A stretch of DNA of 64,000 nt from an uncultured Mycoplasmatota bacterium (GCA_900552495.1 URZY01000009.1:1-64000), one strand, 5' to 3'; shown: positions 1-9,917, counted from the first letter of the stretch. The notes: generated from the sequence alone by a model not told the origin. Translations and numbers: made by a program.

Positions 1-68
1 TTTAGAATTAATATTTTTTCTGATTTTTTGGTATCACATCATTTACAATTATACATGGTAAAAATAAA

Positions 69-104
69 AAGAATGATCTTTTCTTTAGTTTTCATCATTC
101 TTTA
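69..104 (-). terminator. Terminator of the YihY-family gene
   Basis: A 10-bp perfect stem (AAAGAATGAT / ATCATTCTTT on the minus strand) has a 16-nt loop holding the end of the upstream gene and is followed by a T-rich run. The long loop makes it less typical than the other terminators here. Bases 1-68 hold nothing I can identify. Confidence 0.6.
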
Positions 105-993
105 CTTTTGTTAGAGCCTTTGTTTCGGCTAAAAGGCGTTCTCTTTCCTCTTTTTCTTTCTTTAGCTGAATTTTCTTTTCTTCTGATTCTTTATAGTTTC
201 CTGCATTTAGAATCATTCCTAATACGAAGATATATGATAATATATAAACCCATAATAATAGTATTACTACATTGGAAATACTTCCATAGAAAAGATCATA
301 ATTAGAAAATCTTTCTATGTATATTGAATATATTTCTGAGGAAAGAATCCAACCAATTGTGGTAAAAATCGCTCCTTTAGTAGCAGTTATACTCTCTATT
401 TTCTTATCTGGAGCAATAATATAAATAGTCTTGATACCAAAATAGAGAATTGTTAAAATAATGGGATATTGTACTAATTTAAATAAACTATAAATTATGT
501 CCATAGTTGTATTATTAACAGCCGTAGATATTATTTGCAGGATAATATCTCCCCAGATTGGGATTAATAATAAAAAGAAGAAAAGCATTACTAAAATAAA
601 TCCCATAAGAATAGCTTTAAGTCGTCTTTTTAAAATACTATTTGGCTCTATTTTATAAATTTCATTAGAAGTAATGATCATTGAGTGAGTACCATTTGAA
701 GCCAAGATAAAGGCAATAGTTAAGAAAACAATCATATTAAAGCTTATTTCCATTCCTTGACCACTAATTACATTAATGATAATCTCTGTTACTTCTTTAG
801 GGGCAACGTCTACTAGGACTTCTCTGATGGCACCATTAGGAATTGATAAGAATGAAGCCAAGGTACCGACTAGGGCAACTAATGGGACTAATGATAAAAC
901 AAGAAAAAAAGCAAGCTGACCAGGTAAAATCCTTAGTTCAGGCTTTTTTATTAACTCTAAAATTTTTTTAAAAAAACCTCTTGCTTGCTCCAT
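85..993 (-). CDS. YihY/UPF0761 (BrkB-like) family membrane protein
   Basis: A 302-residue polytopic inner-membrane protein. About six hydrophobic segments are visible near residues 24-48, 83-105, 128-155, 170-192, 206-225 and 240-262, followed by a charged, Lys/Glu-rich cytoplasmic tail (270-302). The early segment LPGQLAFFLVLSLVPL and the later SNGTHSMI stretch fit the conserved blocks of the YihY family, once wrongly called RNase BN. The molecular function of the family is not settled. It starts 14 nt downstream of the GGDEF-like gene's stop, so the two are probably co-transcribed. Confidence 0.85.
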   Translation of the reverse strand: MEQARGFFKKILELIKKPELRILPGQLAFFLVLSLVPLVALVGTLASFLSIPNGAIREVLVDVAPKEVTEIIINVISGQGMEISFNMIVFLTIAFILASNGTHSMIITSNEIYKIEPNSILKRRLKAILMGFILVMLFFFLLLIPIWGDIILQIISTAVNNTTMDIIYSLFKLVQYPIILTILYFGIKTIYIIAPDKKIESITATKGAIFTTIGWILSSEIYSIYIERFSNYDLFYGSISNVVILLLWVYILSYIFVLGMILNAGNYKESEEKKIQLKKEKEERERLLAETKALTKVKNDEN

Positions 994-1007
994 CTTTATT
1001 CTTCCTT

Positions 1008-3050
1008 CTACTTATACTCTTCTTTATTTGTAATCATTTCTAGGGTTGCTTCATTTATCGCGTCATCTAAAGTTTTTATTTCATCTGTAATCATACTATA
1101 ACCAATAGCAGCACCAAATTCATGAGGTAGTGATTTCATTTCTTTCTCTAGTTTTTTCGTATAAGTTGATATCTGTCTATCACTGTAACCTACTAGATAA
1201 ATCAAGAATTCATTACCATCAGTTCTAATTACTTCACTATTTTCTAACTGTGTATTTACCAAAATACCAGCTGCTTTAATAATTAATTGATCGCCTTCTT
1301 CATGACCATAATTATCATTTACATATTTGACATTGTTTAAATCAACCATGACAATTGATTGAGGAAATATTTTACAATCTTCCCATTCAGCCATCTTAGC
1401 GTTTAAGTAATTTCTATTTTTTAGAGATGTTAACATATCGGTATATTTGTGTCTATCCGTAGCTTTAATCTTCTTAACCTCATTTTTCTTTCGGATAATG
1501 AAGATGACAATTCCAAAGATAATTAATGGAATAAAAATAAGGGATAGAATGATAGTATATACTTGTTCAAATGTTGAGTCCTCTAAAATAGATGCATGTA
1601 AGTTTTCAATACCGGTATTACGGTAATTATAATATGAATTTGTATTGATTATGTAGTTAAATAAATCATAGAATTCTTTATTGTTCTTTTTAACCATGAA
1701 CTTATAATCATTCATCATAGAGTCTTTATATAGTAATTTAAAGTCTTCAAATTTACTATTTTGATAATATGAATATATTTCATAATCAACGACTAAGACA
1801 TTAGAGCCGACTTCTTTAATCATACTATCCAAATCATCATAAGTCTTTATTTTAGCCTTAGAATTACTTTGGAAGTACGTATATAGAGAATCTCCTTTTA
1901 ACATAAGAATTTTCTCATCTTTTAAACTTTCGAATGAATTTACTATATGATTATCTTCTTGTTTGCCTAAAACAACATAGTCTTCAACAAAGGTTGAGAC
2001 AGTTGGTAGATAGTCTTCACTATTTAAATTATAGTAATCAAAATAAATATCAATCTCACCTTTATCAATGGCTTTCTCTAAGTCTTTTTTGTTAGCAAAT
2101 TTTTTATATTTAAAATCCATGTTACCTAGACGTGACATTCTATTAACATATTCTCCGGCTATTCCAGCTAATTTGCTATGAACTTTCAACTCATAAGGTT
2201 CGTTTTCAACATAACCGTAGACATAAGTTTTTGATACCAATGATGACTTGTCTTTAGCACTTAATTTATTTTTAGTTAAGTAATAATCCAAATAAGCCGC
2301 ATTATATTCTTCAATATACTTAGTTAAACGCCATTTATTATAATATTTTTTTACAATATTATTTAATGTCTCATTATTATCGCTAAGTGTTAGAACAATT
2401 TGTTTCTCATATTCCGTAAAGAAATAGTTAATAGAATACTTATCTTTTTCAATAATATAATCTAGATACATGATATTGGGAACAATTATCATATTTACTT
2501 TGTCGTCATCTAGGGCTTTATATAAGTCTTCTATTTTTTCAAATGTTTCATAAGAAAGATTAGAACCACTCTTTAAATAATAACTAATATCTTCACTATC
2601 AGCTTTAAAGACACCAATAGTCATGTCCTTCATATCTTTAATATGATTAATTCTTTCATATTTTTTACCTACAGCAATATAATTGTCTGTAAATAGTGGT
2701 AAATCTTTATCAGTCAATTTTTTATTATCATCCAATATTCTGACTCTCAAACCGTCAGTTTGATCTTTGGAACTTTTTAAATATGGAATTTTATTAAACT
2801 CTAGACCGACATTTTTTTCAAAATCGTCAATGAAATTGAATATTACCCCTGAACCATTCATTCCATATAATGGATAGTCATTGACTACTTCAAAATCAAA
2901 GGTTTGATCTTTATTTTCTTCTACCCATCTTTTTTCACTTACTGTTAGGGTGGTTGTTCTATCCTCTTTGTTATAATATCGATTTACTCCAACAAAGGCA
3001 ACTATGGCAATAATAATGGGAATTATTATATATAGTATTTTTTTCTTCAT
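1008..3050 (-). CDS. Membrane receptor with extracellular solute-binding-like region and degenerate GGDEF domain
   Basis: A 680-residue protein. A signal-anchor helix (about residues 5-23) is followed by a large extracytoplasmic region (25-495) that looks like two periplasmic-binding-type (SBP_bac_3-like) lobes, a second membrane helix (about 497-519) and a cytoplasmic C-terminal GGDEF-like domain (about 540-680). The signature is DGNEF at residues 611-615 instead of GGDEF: the first Gly is Asp and the metal-binding third residue is Asn. Neighbouring features of the fold (DMLTSLKNRNYLN, VDLNNVKYVNDNYGHEEGD) are kept. Diguanylate cyclase activity is therefore doubtful, and a sensory or binding role is possible. 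It lies between a small anchored protein (3062-3499) and the YihY gene with tight spacing, which suggests one operon. Confidence 0.8.
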   Translation of the reverse strand: MKKKILYIIIPIIIAIVAFVGVNRYYNKEDRTTTLTVSEKRWVEENKDQTFDFEVVNDYPLYGMNGSGVIFNFIDDFEKNVGLEFNKIPYLKSSKDQTDGLRVRILDDNKKLTDKDLPLFTDNYIAVGKKYERINHIKDMKDMTIGVFKADSEDISYYLKSGSNLSYETFEKIEDLYKALDDDKVNMIIVPNIMYLDYIIEKDKYSINYFFTEYEKQIVLTLSDNNETLNNIVKKYYNKWRLTKYIEEYNAAYLDYYLTKNKLSAKDKSSLVSKTYVYGYVENEPYELKVHSKLAGIAGEYVNRMSRLGNMDFKYKKFANKKDLEKAIDKGEIDIYFDYYNLNSEDYLPTVSTFVEDYVVLGKQEDNHIVNSFESLKDEKILMLKGDSLYTYFQSNSKAKIKTYDDLDSMIKEVGSNVLVVDYEIYSYYQNSKFEDFKLLYKDSMMNDYKFMVKKNNKEFYDLFNYIINTNSYYNYRNTGIENLHASILEDSTFEQVYTIILSLIFIPLIIFGIVIFIIRKKNEVKKIKATDRHKYTDMLTSLKNRNYLNAKMAEWEDCKIFPQSIVMVDLNNVKYVNDNYGHEEGDQLIIKAAGILVNTQLENSEVIRTDGNEFLIYLVGYSDRQISTYTKKLEKEMKSLPHEFGAAIGYSMITDEIKTLDDAINEATLEMITNKEEYK

Positions 3051-3061
3051 GATAATTACTC

Positions 3062-3499
3062 CTATCTATCTTTTGTCCAAGTGATTTTTTCAGCATTTTG
3101 AATTTTGTAACCCATAATTGGAAAATCAGCTGCATCACTGTCCTTGTCTAAGAAAAATTGGATATCATAATAATTTTTCTCTTCTGCTGAGAAAGCGCTT
3201 AAAGTCTTTTCGGCATATTCTTTAGCAGCAGTTTTAGAAACATCCGTAGCTACAGTTAAGGTTATATTAATAATACGACCTGAAACTCTTACTTTAACAT
3301 CAGCTGCCCCATCAATTTTTTTAGATACTTGATCCTCAATATCTTTATCTAGTTCCATTTTTCCATCTAAGCGATTGCCATATACAGCAGCCCCTTCGTT
3401 AGGTATTAATATATTTTTTAATTGTACACATAGTAATATTGCTACAAAGAATATTACTAAGGCTATAATAATATTTTTATTTCTTTTTATAAAATTCAT
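3062..3499 (-). CDS. Small membrane-anchored extracytoplasmic protein, unknown function
   Basis: A 145-residue protein that I do not recognise. Residues 8-30 form one strongly hydrophobic helix, and the basic N-terminus predicts that the remaining 110 residues lie outside. The soluble part has an alternating beta/alpha pattern (KVRVSGRIINITLTVATDV, then AKEYAEKTLSAFSAEEKNYYDI). It is encoded 11 nt upstream of the GGDEF-like receptor and may act with it. The start at 3499 has a weak ribosome site (AGGAAGTG). Confidence 0.6.
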   Translation of the reverse strand: MNFIKRNKNIIIALVIFFVAILLCVQLKNILIPNEGAAVYGNRLDGKMELDKDIEDQVSKKIDGAADVKVRVSGRIINITLTVATDVSKTAAKEYAEKTLSAFSAEEKNYYDIQFFLDKDSDAADFPIMGYKIQNAEKITWTKDR

Positions 3500-3569
3500 A
3501 TGATCACTTCCTAGTATTTTAATTATACACTAAGTAATAGTCTTTTTCAATTTATATTTGTTAGGAAAC

Positions 3570-4991
3570 TTATTTAAGTTCTTTTTGTAAGATTTCCATA
3601 GCTATTTTAGGATTAGCTGATCCTTTAGTTTCCTTCATTACTTGTCCCATTAAATATTTAATGGCACGGTCATGTCCCGCTTTATAGTCGGCTACGGATT
3701 CTTTATTAGCTTCAATAATTTTTTTAATAATTTCCCTAAGGGCATTATCGTCGGTTATATTTTCGATACCTGATGATTTTATGATGTCTGCAATGGTTGT
3801 AGTTTCTTCTAAAACTCTTGTTAAAATGTCTTTTAAGTTTTTACTTGTTAAGGTTCCATCTTCCATATTTTTAATTAGATCAATAAATCTTTCTTTTGTA
3901 AGAGTTGTCTCAGTAATTAACTTCTCTTCTTTATTTAGATAGGCTGAAATGTCACCTAAAAGTAAGTTACTTGCTATTTTAAAATTAGTGTTGTCATTCA
4001 AAAGACTGTTAAAATAATCGCTTAAGGGTCTATTTTGAATTAATTTAGTAGCATTAATTTCTGTTACACCTTTAGAAAGATAGATTTGTTTTCTTTCATC
4101 AGGAAGCATTGGAATTGTTTTTCGCACTGCTTCTATCATGGCATTAGTTATATATACAAATGGAATATCAGGTTCTGGGAAGTAACGATAGTCGTTACCG
4201 GTTTCTTTGACACGCATTAAAACTGTGTCTTGTAATTTGTCGTCAAAACGACGTGTTTGTGGTAAAAATGTTTCACCATTATCATATAACTGTGTTTGGC
4301 GCTTTATTTCCTTTTCAATACTTAGTTTTACATTGGAAATAGAGCCAATATTCTTAATTTCAGCTTTGGTTCCATAAGGATCTGCTTCATTCTTTCGGAT
4401 TGAAACATTAGCGTCAGCTCGCATAGAACCTTCTTCCATTTTACAATCAGAAACATCACTATAGAATAATAATTCTTTTAATTTCTCTAAATATAATTTT
4501 GCTTCTTCGCCACTTTCCATACAAGGTTTCGTTACGATTTCAATTAATGGAACACCAGCGCGATTAAAATCTAAAAGAGTCTTTGTTCCTCTATGAGTAC
4601 TTTTACAGGTATCTTCTTCAATGTGCATTTCTTCAATTTCAATTTTCTTCTTTTGTCCATTTACTTCTATTTCTACATAGCCATCATAGCCAATTGGAGT
4701 TTGGGCCTGTGTAATTTGATAATTTTTAGGATTATCTGGATAAAAGTAATTTTTTCTATCAAAGTGCATCTTTGGACGTATTTTGCAGTTTAGAATCAAA
4801 GCGGCTTTGATTGCTAAATTTAAGACTTCTTTGTTTAAGGTTGGTAGGGTTCCTGGATAGCCTAAGTCTACTACATTAGTCAATGAGTTGGCCATTTGTC
4901 CATAACCATTAATGCTATTTGAAAATATCTTTGTATTGGTTTTTAGTTCACAGTGCACTTCTACACCAATTGTCGGAATATAATTAGACAT
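3570..4991 (-). CDS. gatB: Asp-tRNA(Asn)/Glu-tRNA(Gln) amidotransferase subunit B
   Basis: GatB binds mischarged Glu-tRNA(Gln) or Asp-tRNA(Asn), activates the aminoacyl carboxylate with ATP and accepts ammonia from GatA. Family motifs seen are IGVEVHCELKT near the N-terminus, DFNRAGVPLIEIVTKP and FPEPDIPF, with a helical YqeY-like tRNA-binding tail over roughly the last 150 residues. I start at the ATG at 4991 because an AAGAAAGG ribosome site lies 9 nt before it; two in-frame ATGs at 5000 and 4997 sit too close to that site. This gives 473 residues and an 8-nt overlap with gatA (ATGTCTAA). It is the last gene of gatC-gatA-gatB. Confidence 0.97.
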   Translation of the reverse strand: MSNYIPTIGVEVHCELKTNTKIFSNSINGYGQMANSLTNVVDLGYPGTLPTLNKEVLNLAIKAALILNCKIRPKMHFDRKNYFYPDNPKNYQITQAQTPIGYDGYVEIEVNGQKKKIEIEEMHIEEDTCKSTHRGTKTLLDFNRAGVPLIEIVTKPCMESGEEAKLYLEKLKELLFYSDVSDCKMEEGSMRADANVSIRKNEADPYGTKAEIKNIGSISNVKLSIEKEIKRQTQLYDNGETFLPQTRRFDDKLQDTVLMRVKETGNDYRYFPEPDIPFVYITNAMIEAVRKTIPMLPDERKQIYLSKGVTEINATKLIQNRPLSDYFNSLLNDNTNFKIASNLLLGDISAYLNKEEKLITETTLTKERFIDLIKNMEDGTLTSKNLKDILTRVLEETTTIADIIKSSGIENITDDNALREIIKKIIEANKESVADYKAGHDRAIKYLMGQVMKETKGSANPKIAMEILQKELK

Positions 4992-6444
4992 TTTCATCAT
5001 CCTTTCTTGGATTTAACTTTAAATTTAATTTTTTTTCGATAAAACTTGCTAACTGATAAACTGTTGCCTCATCAAAACTATTTCCAATAATATGTAAACC
5101 AATAGGCATATTTCCTTTGCCAAAACCAATTGGAAGAGATAGTCCAGGAAGACCAGCCATATTAACAGGAATTACAAGTACATCGTCCATAAAACTTTTT
5201 GATGGATCGTCCATTGAATCAGTTAAATCATAAGCTGTGGTAGTGGTTGTTGGTCCAATGATTAAATCATAGTCTTTAAATATTTTATCAAACTCTTTTT
5301 TCATATCATCTCTAATTGATAAGGCCTTATTGTAATATATTTTGGCATTTTCACCACTCAATAAGTATGAGCCTACCATAATTCTTCTTTTTACTTCTTT
5401 ACCGAAACCTTCTTTTCTCGTTTCTAAATACAAATCTTCAATATCTTGTGGATTTTCTACAGAATAGCCATATCTTATTCCATCAAATCTAGCTAAATTA
5501 GAAGAGGCTTCTCCCATAGCGATAATTTGATATAGTGTAACTGCTTTATCTAAATATTTCATATCTACATAATCTACAGTCGCTCCATTTTCTTCTAATA
5601 ATTTCTTTGTTTTTTCGACTTCACTTCTTATTTCTTCTGTTACAATGTCACTCATAAAGTACGTTGGTAATGCTATTTTCATATTATTTATATCTTTTCC
5701 AATTTTTCTCGTAAAATCTTCCGCTTCTTTATCGGCAGAAGTTAAATCTTTATCATCTGAACCAACTATTATATTTAAAAGTAGAGCGTTTTCATAAACG
5801 TTTTTGGTCATAGGACCAATTTGATCGAGGCTTGAGGCAAATGCTACTAATCCATAACGTGATACTCTTCCATAAGTTGGTTTCATTCCCACTATACCTG
5901 TATAACTGGCTGGTTGACGGATTGAACCGCCAGTGTCTGTCCCTAGTGCAAATAACACATCTCTTGCGGCTATTGTTGTAGCACTTCCACCAGAAGAACC
6001 ACCAGAAATCTTTTTGGGATTCCATGGGTTTTTAGGAGCACCAAAATAACTAGTTCTACTACTTGAGCCCATTGCAAATTCATCCATATTGGTTTTTCCA
6101 ATAATGATCATGTCATTATTATTTATTTTTTCTACGACTGTTGCATTATAGATTGGAATAAAATTTTCTAATATATGTGAAGCACAAGTTGTTCTTAGAT
6201 CTTTTGTTACAATATTATCTTTAACAGCAATAGGTAGTCCAAATAACAAGTTGTCTCCAACTTCCTTTTCTTCTAATTCTTTTGCTCTTTCAATCGCTTC
6301 TTCTTTGTTCAAAGTAATGTAAGCATTTAATTCGGCATTTTCTTCGATTCGTTTAAAAGCCTCATTTACTAAATCAATTGGTTTGATTTCTTTGTTTTTT
6401 AAGGCACTGTGAATCTCTTTAATCGTTTTATCTAAATAGTTCAT
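4984..6444 (-). CDS. gatA: Asp-tRNA(Asn)/Glu-tRNA(Gln) amidotransferase subunit A
   Basis: The amidase subunit that hydrolyses glutamine and passes ammonia to GatB. The amidase-signature triad is visible as Lys75 (AVKDN), Ser150 in the GGSSGGSA block and the nucleophile Ser174 in GTDTGGSIRQPA. I chose the ATG at 6444 because it follows an AGGGGG ribosome site inside the end of gatC; the frame is open for seven more codons upstream without support. The product is 486 residues, normal for GatA. One base separates it from gatC and it overlaps gatB by 8 nt, so translation is probably coupled. Confidence 0.97.
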   Translation of the reverse strand: MNYLDKTIKEIHSALKNKEIKPIDLVNEAFKRIEENAELNAYITLNKEEAIERAKELEEKEVGDNLLFGLPIAVKDNIVTKDLRTTCASHILENFIPIYNATVVEKINNNDMIIIGKTNMDEFAMGSSSRTSYFGAPKNPWNPKKISGGSSGGSATTIAARDVLFALGTDTGGSIRQPASYTGIVGMKPTYGRVSRYGLVAFASSLDQIGPMTKNVYENALLLNIIVGSDDKDLTSADKEAEDFTRKIGKDINNMKIALPTYFMSDIVTEEIRSEVEKTKKLLEENGATVDYVDMKYLDKAVTLYQIIAMGEASSNLARFDGIRYGYSVENPQDIEDLYLETRKEGFGKEVKRRIMVGSYLLSGENAKIYYNKALSIRDDMKKEFDKIFKDYDLIIGPTTTTTAYDLTDSMDDPSKSFMDDVLVIPVNMAGLPGLSLPIGFGKGNMPIGLHIIGNSFDEATVYQLASFIEKKLNLKLNPRKDDENV

Positions 6445-6445
6445 C

Positions 6446-6754
6446 TTAAGCCCCCTCACTCTCACTAATTACAATTGGTACTTCAATATAATTTCCACTA
6501 TGTTTTGGTGCATTTTTTAAGACTTCTTTAGGATTTAACATTTCACCAGGTTTATCTTCTCTAGTTATTGTATCTTTCACCCATGGTGCTATCATTCTTT
6601 CCTCATCATAGCCTTTTACTTCTTTTATTTTGTCAACATCATTTAAAAGTTGTTTTAATTCAACTTGATATTTCTCTATTTCTTTTTCATCTACTTTGAT
6701 TCTTGCTAGATGAGCAACATGTAATACTTCTTCTCTTGTTAATTTATCTTTCAT
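6446..6754 (-). CDS. gatC: Asp-tRNA(Asn)/Glu-tRNA(Gln) amidotransferase subunit C
   Basis: A small (102-residue) subunit that wraps around GatA and GatB and stabilises the complex. The N-terminal LTREEVLHVAHLARIKVDEKE helix pair is diagnostic, and the C-terminus contains LNPKEVLKNAPKHSGNYIEVPIV. The start at 6754 follows a perfect AAAGGAGG site; codons upstream of it are not needed. This is the first gene of the gatCAB operon, with a TATAAT-like -10 about 35 nt upstream. Confidence 0.95.
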   Translation of the reverse strand: MKDKLTREEVLHVAHLARIKVDEKEIEKYQVELKQLLNDVDKIKEVKGYDEERMIAPWVKDTITREDKPGEMLNPKEVLKNAPKHSGNYIEVPIVISESEGA

Positions 6755-6834
6755 GGGAATTCCTCCTTTAACTTTAGTTATTATATCATACATTTATTGA
6801 TCTTTTAGTAATAAATCCTTCTTTTTAGGAAAAA

Positions 6835-6856
6835 AAATTGTACCAAGGTACAATTT
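6835..6856 (-). terminator. Intrinsic terminator
   Basis: A 10-bp stem (AAATTGTACC / GGTACAATTT, loop TT on the minus strand) is followed by TTTTTTCC. It lies just after the stop of the 277-residue membrane protein and separates it from the gatCAB promoter region. Confidence 0.85.
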
Positions 6857-6867
6857 TCTGAAATTTG

Positions 6868-7701
6868 TTATTCAGCTGAAGCTTCTGATTTTTCAACAAA
6901 GCAGTTAGATAAATAAACAGTGTTTGGTTGATTATCATCTTTTAAAGAAAATTTATAAACTGTTCCTTTTACTATTACTTCTTCTTGTTCAGTATAATCA
7001 ATAATAGCATCCTTTTCTGAGGCAAGAGGACAAATAATTTGAAGGGTGTATTTACCATCTGGATCAGTATATTCTAAAGTAAGTTCATTGTTTTCTTTAT
7101 CAATTGATTTTATTGTTGAAGAGATTTTAAGATATTGCTTATAATATTTTTTTCCAGTGGCCTCCGGTTTGTTTTGAAATTCAATTGCTAAATCAATATC
7201 TTGAATTTCTGTAGGAGTTGTTATGTATGGTAGTGACCAAAAACCAATTTGGGTATCACGTCTTCCTTCAAGTTGATTATATTTAATTACTTTATAGCCA
7301 AGGCCATAATAAACTTTTGTTCCGCCATCTTTATATGTGCTTGTTTTAATTGCAAAGAATGGTCCAACATTATATTTAGCAACACAAATAACATCAATAC
7401 TTATAATTACCATAATAACTAAGGCCAGTACAAAAACAATATTAAAGATTTTCATAAATCTATTCGTCTTTTCGTGAGAAATACTTTCACTAGTCTCTTC
7501 ATATTCTTCTACATCTAGTGAAGTGGTATTTTTAGATGCGGACTTTTTCTTGGCCTTGGCTTTTTTAGGTTTTATCTCCTCAATGGGTTCTTCAATATCT
7601 ATATCGTAAGCTACTTCCTCTTCAATATCTTCTATTTCATTTTCTACTTCTTTTGGTTCTTCATAAAAGTCAGCTTTAATTTCTTTTGATTTTTTTGCCA
7701 T
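6868..7701 (-). CDS. Single-pass membrane protein with acidic cytoplasmic tail and possible extracellular OB-like domain
   Basis: A 277-residue protein of unconfirmed function. Residues 1-80 are low-complexity, very acidic (runs of Glu/Asp) with a Lys/Ala patch near 45-56. One membrane helix lies at about 85-108 (IFNIVFVLALVIMVIISIDVICV). The outside part begins with GPFFAIKT and a YYGLGYKVIKY segment common in Firmicute membrane proteins of unknown function. The last 100 residues have a pattern (ISSTIKSIDKENNELTL ... EEVIVKGTVYKF ... VYLSNCFV) resembling tRNA_anti-like OB-folds; that assignment is inference. It is a single gene between two terminators. Confidence 0.65.
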   Translation of the reverse strand: MAKKSKEIKADFYEEPKEVENEIEDIEEEVAYDIDIEEPIEEIKPKKAKAKKKSASKNTTSLDVEEYEETSESISHEKTNRFMKIFNIVFVLALVIMVIISIDVICVAKYNVGPFFAIKTSTYKDGGTKVYYGLGYKVIKYNQLEGRRDTQIGFWSLPYITTPTEIQDIDLAIEFQNKPEATGKKYYKQYLKISSTIKSIDKENNELTLEYTDPDGKYTLQIICPLASEKDAIIDYTEQEEVIVKGTVYKFSLKDDNQPNTVYLSNCFVEKSEASAE

Positions 7702-7881
7702 ATTATCACCTCAATTATTTTTATTATATCATTACTATTTTATTATAGTAAAGAAAATGACTACTACTTTTTCATATAACGCTTAGTAGTAAGAATGTAA
7801 ATTATTTTTTCTACTTCATCATACATTTATGCAGATGATTGGAGCATATTATATCATAAATAGGTATTTTCTGCAATAAAA

Positions 7882-7902
7882 AGCTAGGTTATTCACCTAA
7901 CT
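7882..7902 (-). terminator. Terminator of ligA
   Basis: An 8-bp stem with one G-T pair (AGTTAGGT / ACCTAGCT on the minus strand) overlaps the ligA stop and is followed by TTTTTATT. The remaining 7703-7875 gap is AT-rich and shows nothing else recognisable. Confidence 0.75.
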
Positions 7903-9871
7903 TCTCTTGAAATTCTTGTTCGGTCCAAATAGGAATACCTAATTCTTTAGCTTTGTCATATTTACTACCTGGATTATCGCCAACTATTACAGCAGATGTT
8001 TTTTTGGAAACAGAACCTGATGTCTTACCACCAAGTAATTCTATTTTTTCGGAGGCCTCGTCTCTAGTAAATAACGTTAAGGAACCGGTTAAAACAAAGG
8101 TTTTTCCAGCAAATTCTATATTTTCTTCTACTTTTGAGCCTAGATAACGCATATTTAGGCCTAAATCTTTTAGTTCTTCAACAATAGCTTTGTTGTGGCT
8201 ATCATTAAAATAATCCGTAACACTTTTGGCAATTATTTCACCAATATCAGCAATTTTTACTAAATCTTCTTCCTTAGCATTCATAAAATTATCCATTGTT
8301 TCAAACTCTATAGCTAATACTTTAGCTGTTTTGGCTCCGACATGGGGAATGCCTAAACCAAATATTAGGCGTTCTAGGGAATTATTTTTGCTATTTTCAA
8401 TTGCGGCAAAGAGATTTGCTACCGACTTTTCGCCATAACCTTCTAATCTAGTTAAATCTTTTTCATGTTGATTTAGGCAATATATATCTGCAATCGTAGC
8501 AATATAACCAAAATTATAAAAGTCTTCCATAATCCGTTCACCAAGTCCATCAATATTCATTGCATCACGAGATGCGAAATGAATTAGGCCTTCAATGCTT
8601 CTGGCCGGACATTTGTTATTTGGACAATAATAATCGACTTGCCCCTCTTTTTTGATTAATTTAGAACCGCACATTGGACATTCTGTAATCATTATAAAAT
8701 CTTTTTCCTGACCGGTTCTTCGATCAATTTTTGCCTCAACCACTTCTGGGATAACATCACCAGCTTTTCGAATTGATACAATATCGCCAATTTTTAAACC
8801 CTTTTCATTAACAAAGTCTTCATTATGAAGTGTGGCTCTAGATATAGTTGAGCCGGCAACAATAGCAGGCTCTAAAACTGCATTTGGTGTAATTTGACCA
8901 GTTCTACCAACCGTAAAAATAATATCGGTTAATTTTGTGACTACTTCTTCCGCTGGAAACTTATAAGCAGTGGCCCATTTTGGATATTTGGCTGTATAGC
9001 CTAATTTTTTCTGATCGGCAATATTATCAACTTTGATGACTATACCATCAATATCATAAGGAAGTGAAGAGCGTAATTGACCTTTTTCCTCAATAAATTC
9101 TAAAAGTTCTTTAACATTATTGACTAGTCTATTATTAGGGTTTGTCTTAAAACCTAGTTTATGCATGTATTCTAATGCTTCACTATGAGTTTTTAGACCA
9201 TAATCTTCAGGATTTGGTAAATGGTAAATAAAAGTATCTAATTTTCTTTGGGCAGCGATTTTAGAATCCAATTGACGTATTGAGCCGGCGGCGGCATTAC
9301 GACAGTTTTGAAGAAGAGGCTGATTATTTTCTTTTCGGACACGGTTTAACTCTGCAAGAGTTTTTTTGTTCATAAAAATTTCACCGCGAACTTCGATATC
9401 AACTGCTTCTTTTAAAGTAAGAGGAATGGTTTTTATGGTTTTAGCATTATGAGTAATATCCTCCCCAACTGTTCCATCTCCTCGGGTGGCAGCCCTTACA
9501 AGACGACCTTTTTCATACAATAAAGATACTGATAAACCATCAATTTTTAATTCGGCTACATATTTAGGAATAACGCCTTCTTTTCTTATGCGTTCGTCAA
9601 AGGCAAGAATTTCACTTTCATTGAAAACGTTACTTAGGGACATCATAGGAATTTTATGCGTTGCTTTAGTAAAACCATCTATTATTTGGCCGCCAGCGTG
9701 TTGTGTTGGGGAATTATCTTGGAGCCAATCTGGATGTTCAGCTTCTATTTCAAATAATTCTCTTAAATATTTATCATATTCTTGGTCAGAAATAGTTGGA
9801 TTATCAAGTGTATGATAATTATAATCGGCTTCATTTATTATATCAATTAATTCTAACATTCTTTCATACAT
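7889..9871 (-). CDS. ligA: NAD+-dependent DNA ligase
   Basis: Seals nicks in replication and repair using NAD+. At 660 residues it is full length. In order: an N-terminal Ia domain with YNYHTLDNPTISDQEYD; the adenylation domain with catalytic Lys109 in ELKIDG and RGDGTVGEDIT; an OB-fold; a four-Cys zinc finger near residues 395-415 (CPMCG ... CPNNKCPA); helix-hairpin-helix repeats; and a C-terminal BRCT domain (about 585-660, FAGKTFVLTGSL). It appears to be a single-gene unit with a terminator at its end and no strong neighbour coupling. Confidence 0.98.
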   Translation of the reverse strand: MYERMLELIDIINEADYNYHTLDNPTISDQEYDKYLRELFEIEAEHPDWLQDNSPTQHAGGQIIDGFTKATHKIPMMSLSNVFNESEILAFDERIRKEGVIPKYVAELKIDGLSVSLLYEKGRLVRAATRGDGTVGEDITHNAKTIKTIPLTLKEAVDIEVRGEIFMNKKTLAELNRVRKENNQPLLQNCRNAAAGSIRQLDSKIAAQRKLDTFIYHLPNPEDYGLKTHSEALEYMHKLGFKTNPNNRLVNNVKELLEFIEEKGQLRSSLPYDIDGIVIKVDNIADQKKLGYTAKYPKWATAYKFPAEEVVTKLTDIIFTVGRTGQITPNAVLEPAIVAGSTISRATLHNEDFVNEKGLKIGDIVSIRKAGDVIPEVVEAKIDRRTGQEKDFIMITECPMCGSKLIKKEGQVDYYCPNNKCPARSIEGLIHFASRDAMNIDGLGERIMEDFYNFGYIATIADIYCLNQHEKDLTRLEGYGEKSVANLFAAIENSKNNSLERLIFGLGIPHVGAKTAKVLAIEFETMDNFMNAKEEDLVKIADIGEIIAKSVTDYFNDSHNKAIVEELKDLGLNMRYLGSKVEENIEFAGKTFVLTGSLTLFTRDEASEKIELLGGKTSGSVSKKTSAVIVGDNPGSKYDKAKELGIPIWTEQEFQEKLGE

Positions 9872-9917
9872 TTTTTATCACCTATAGTTAAGTATATCAT
9901 TTCTTTATTACAAAAAA

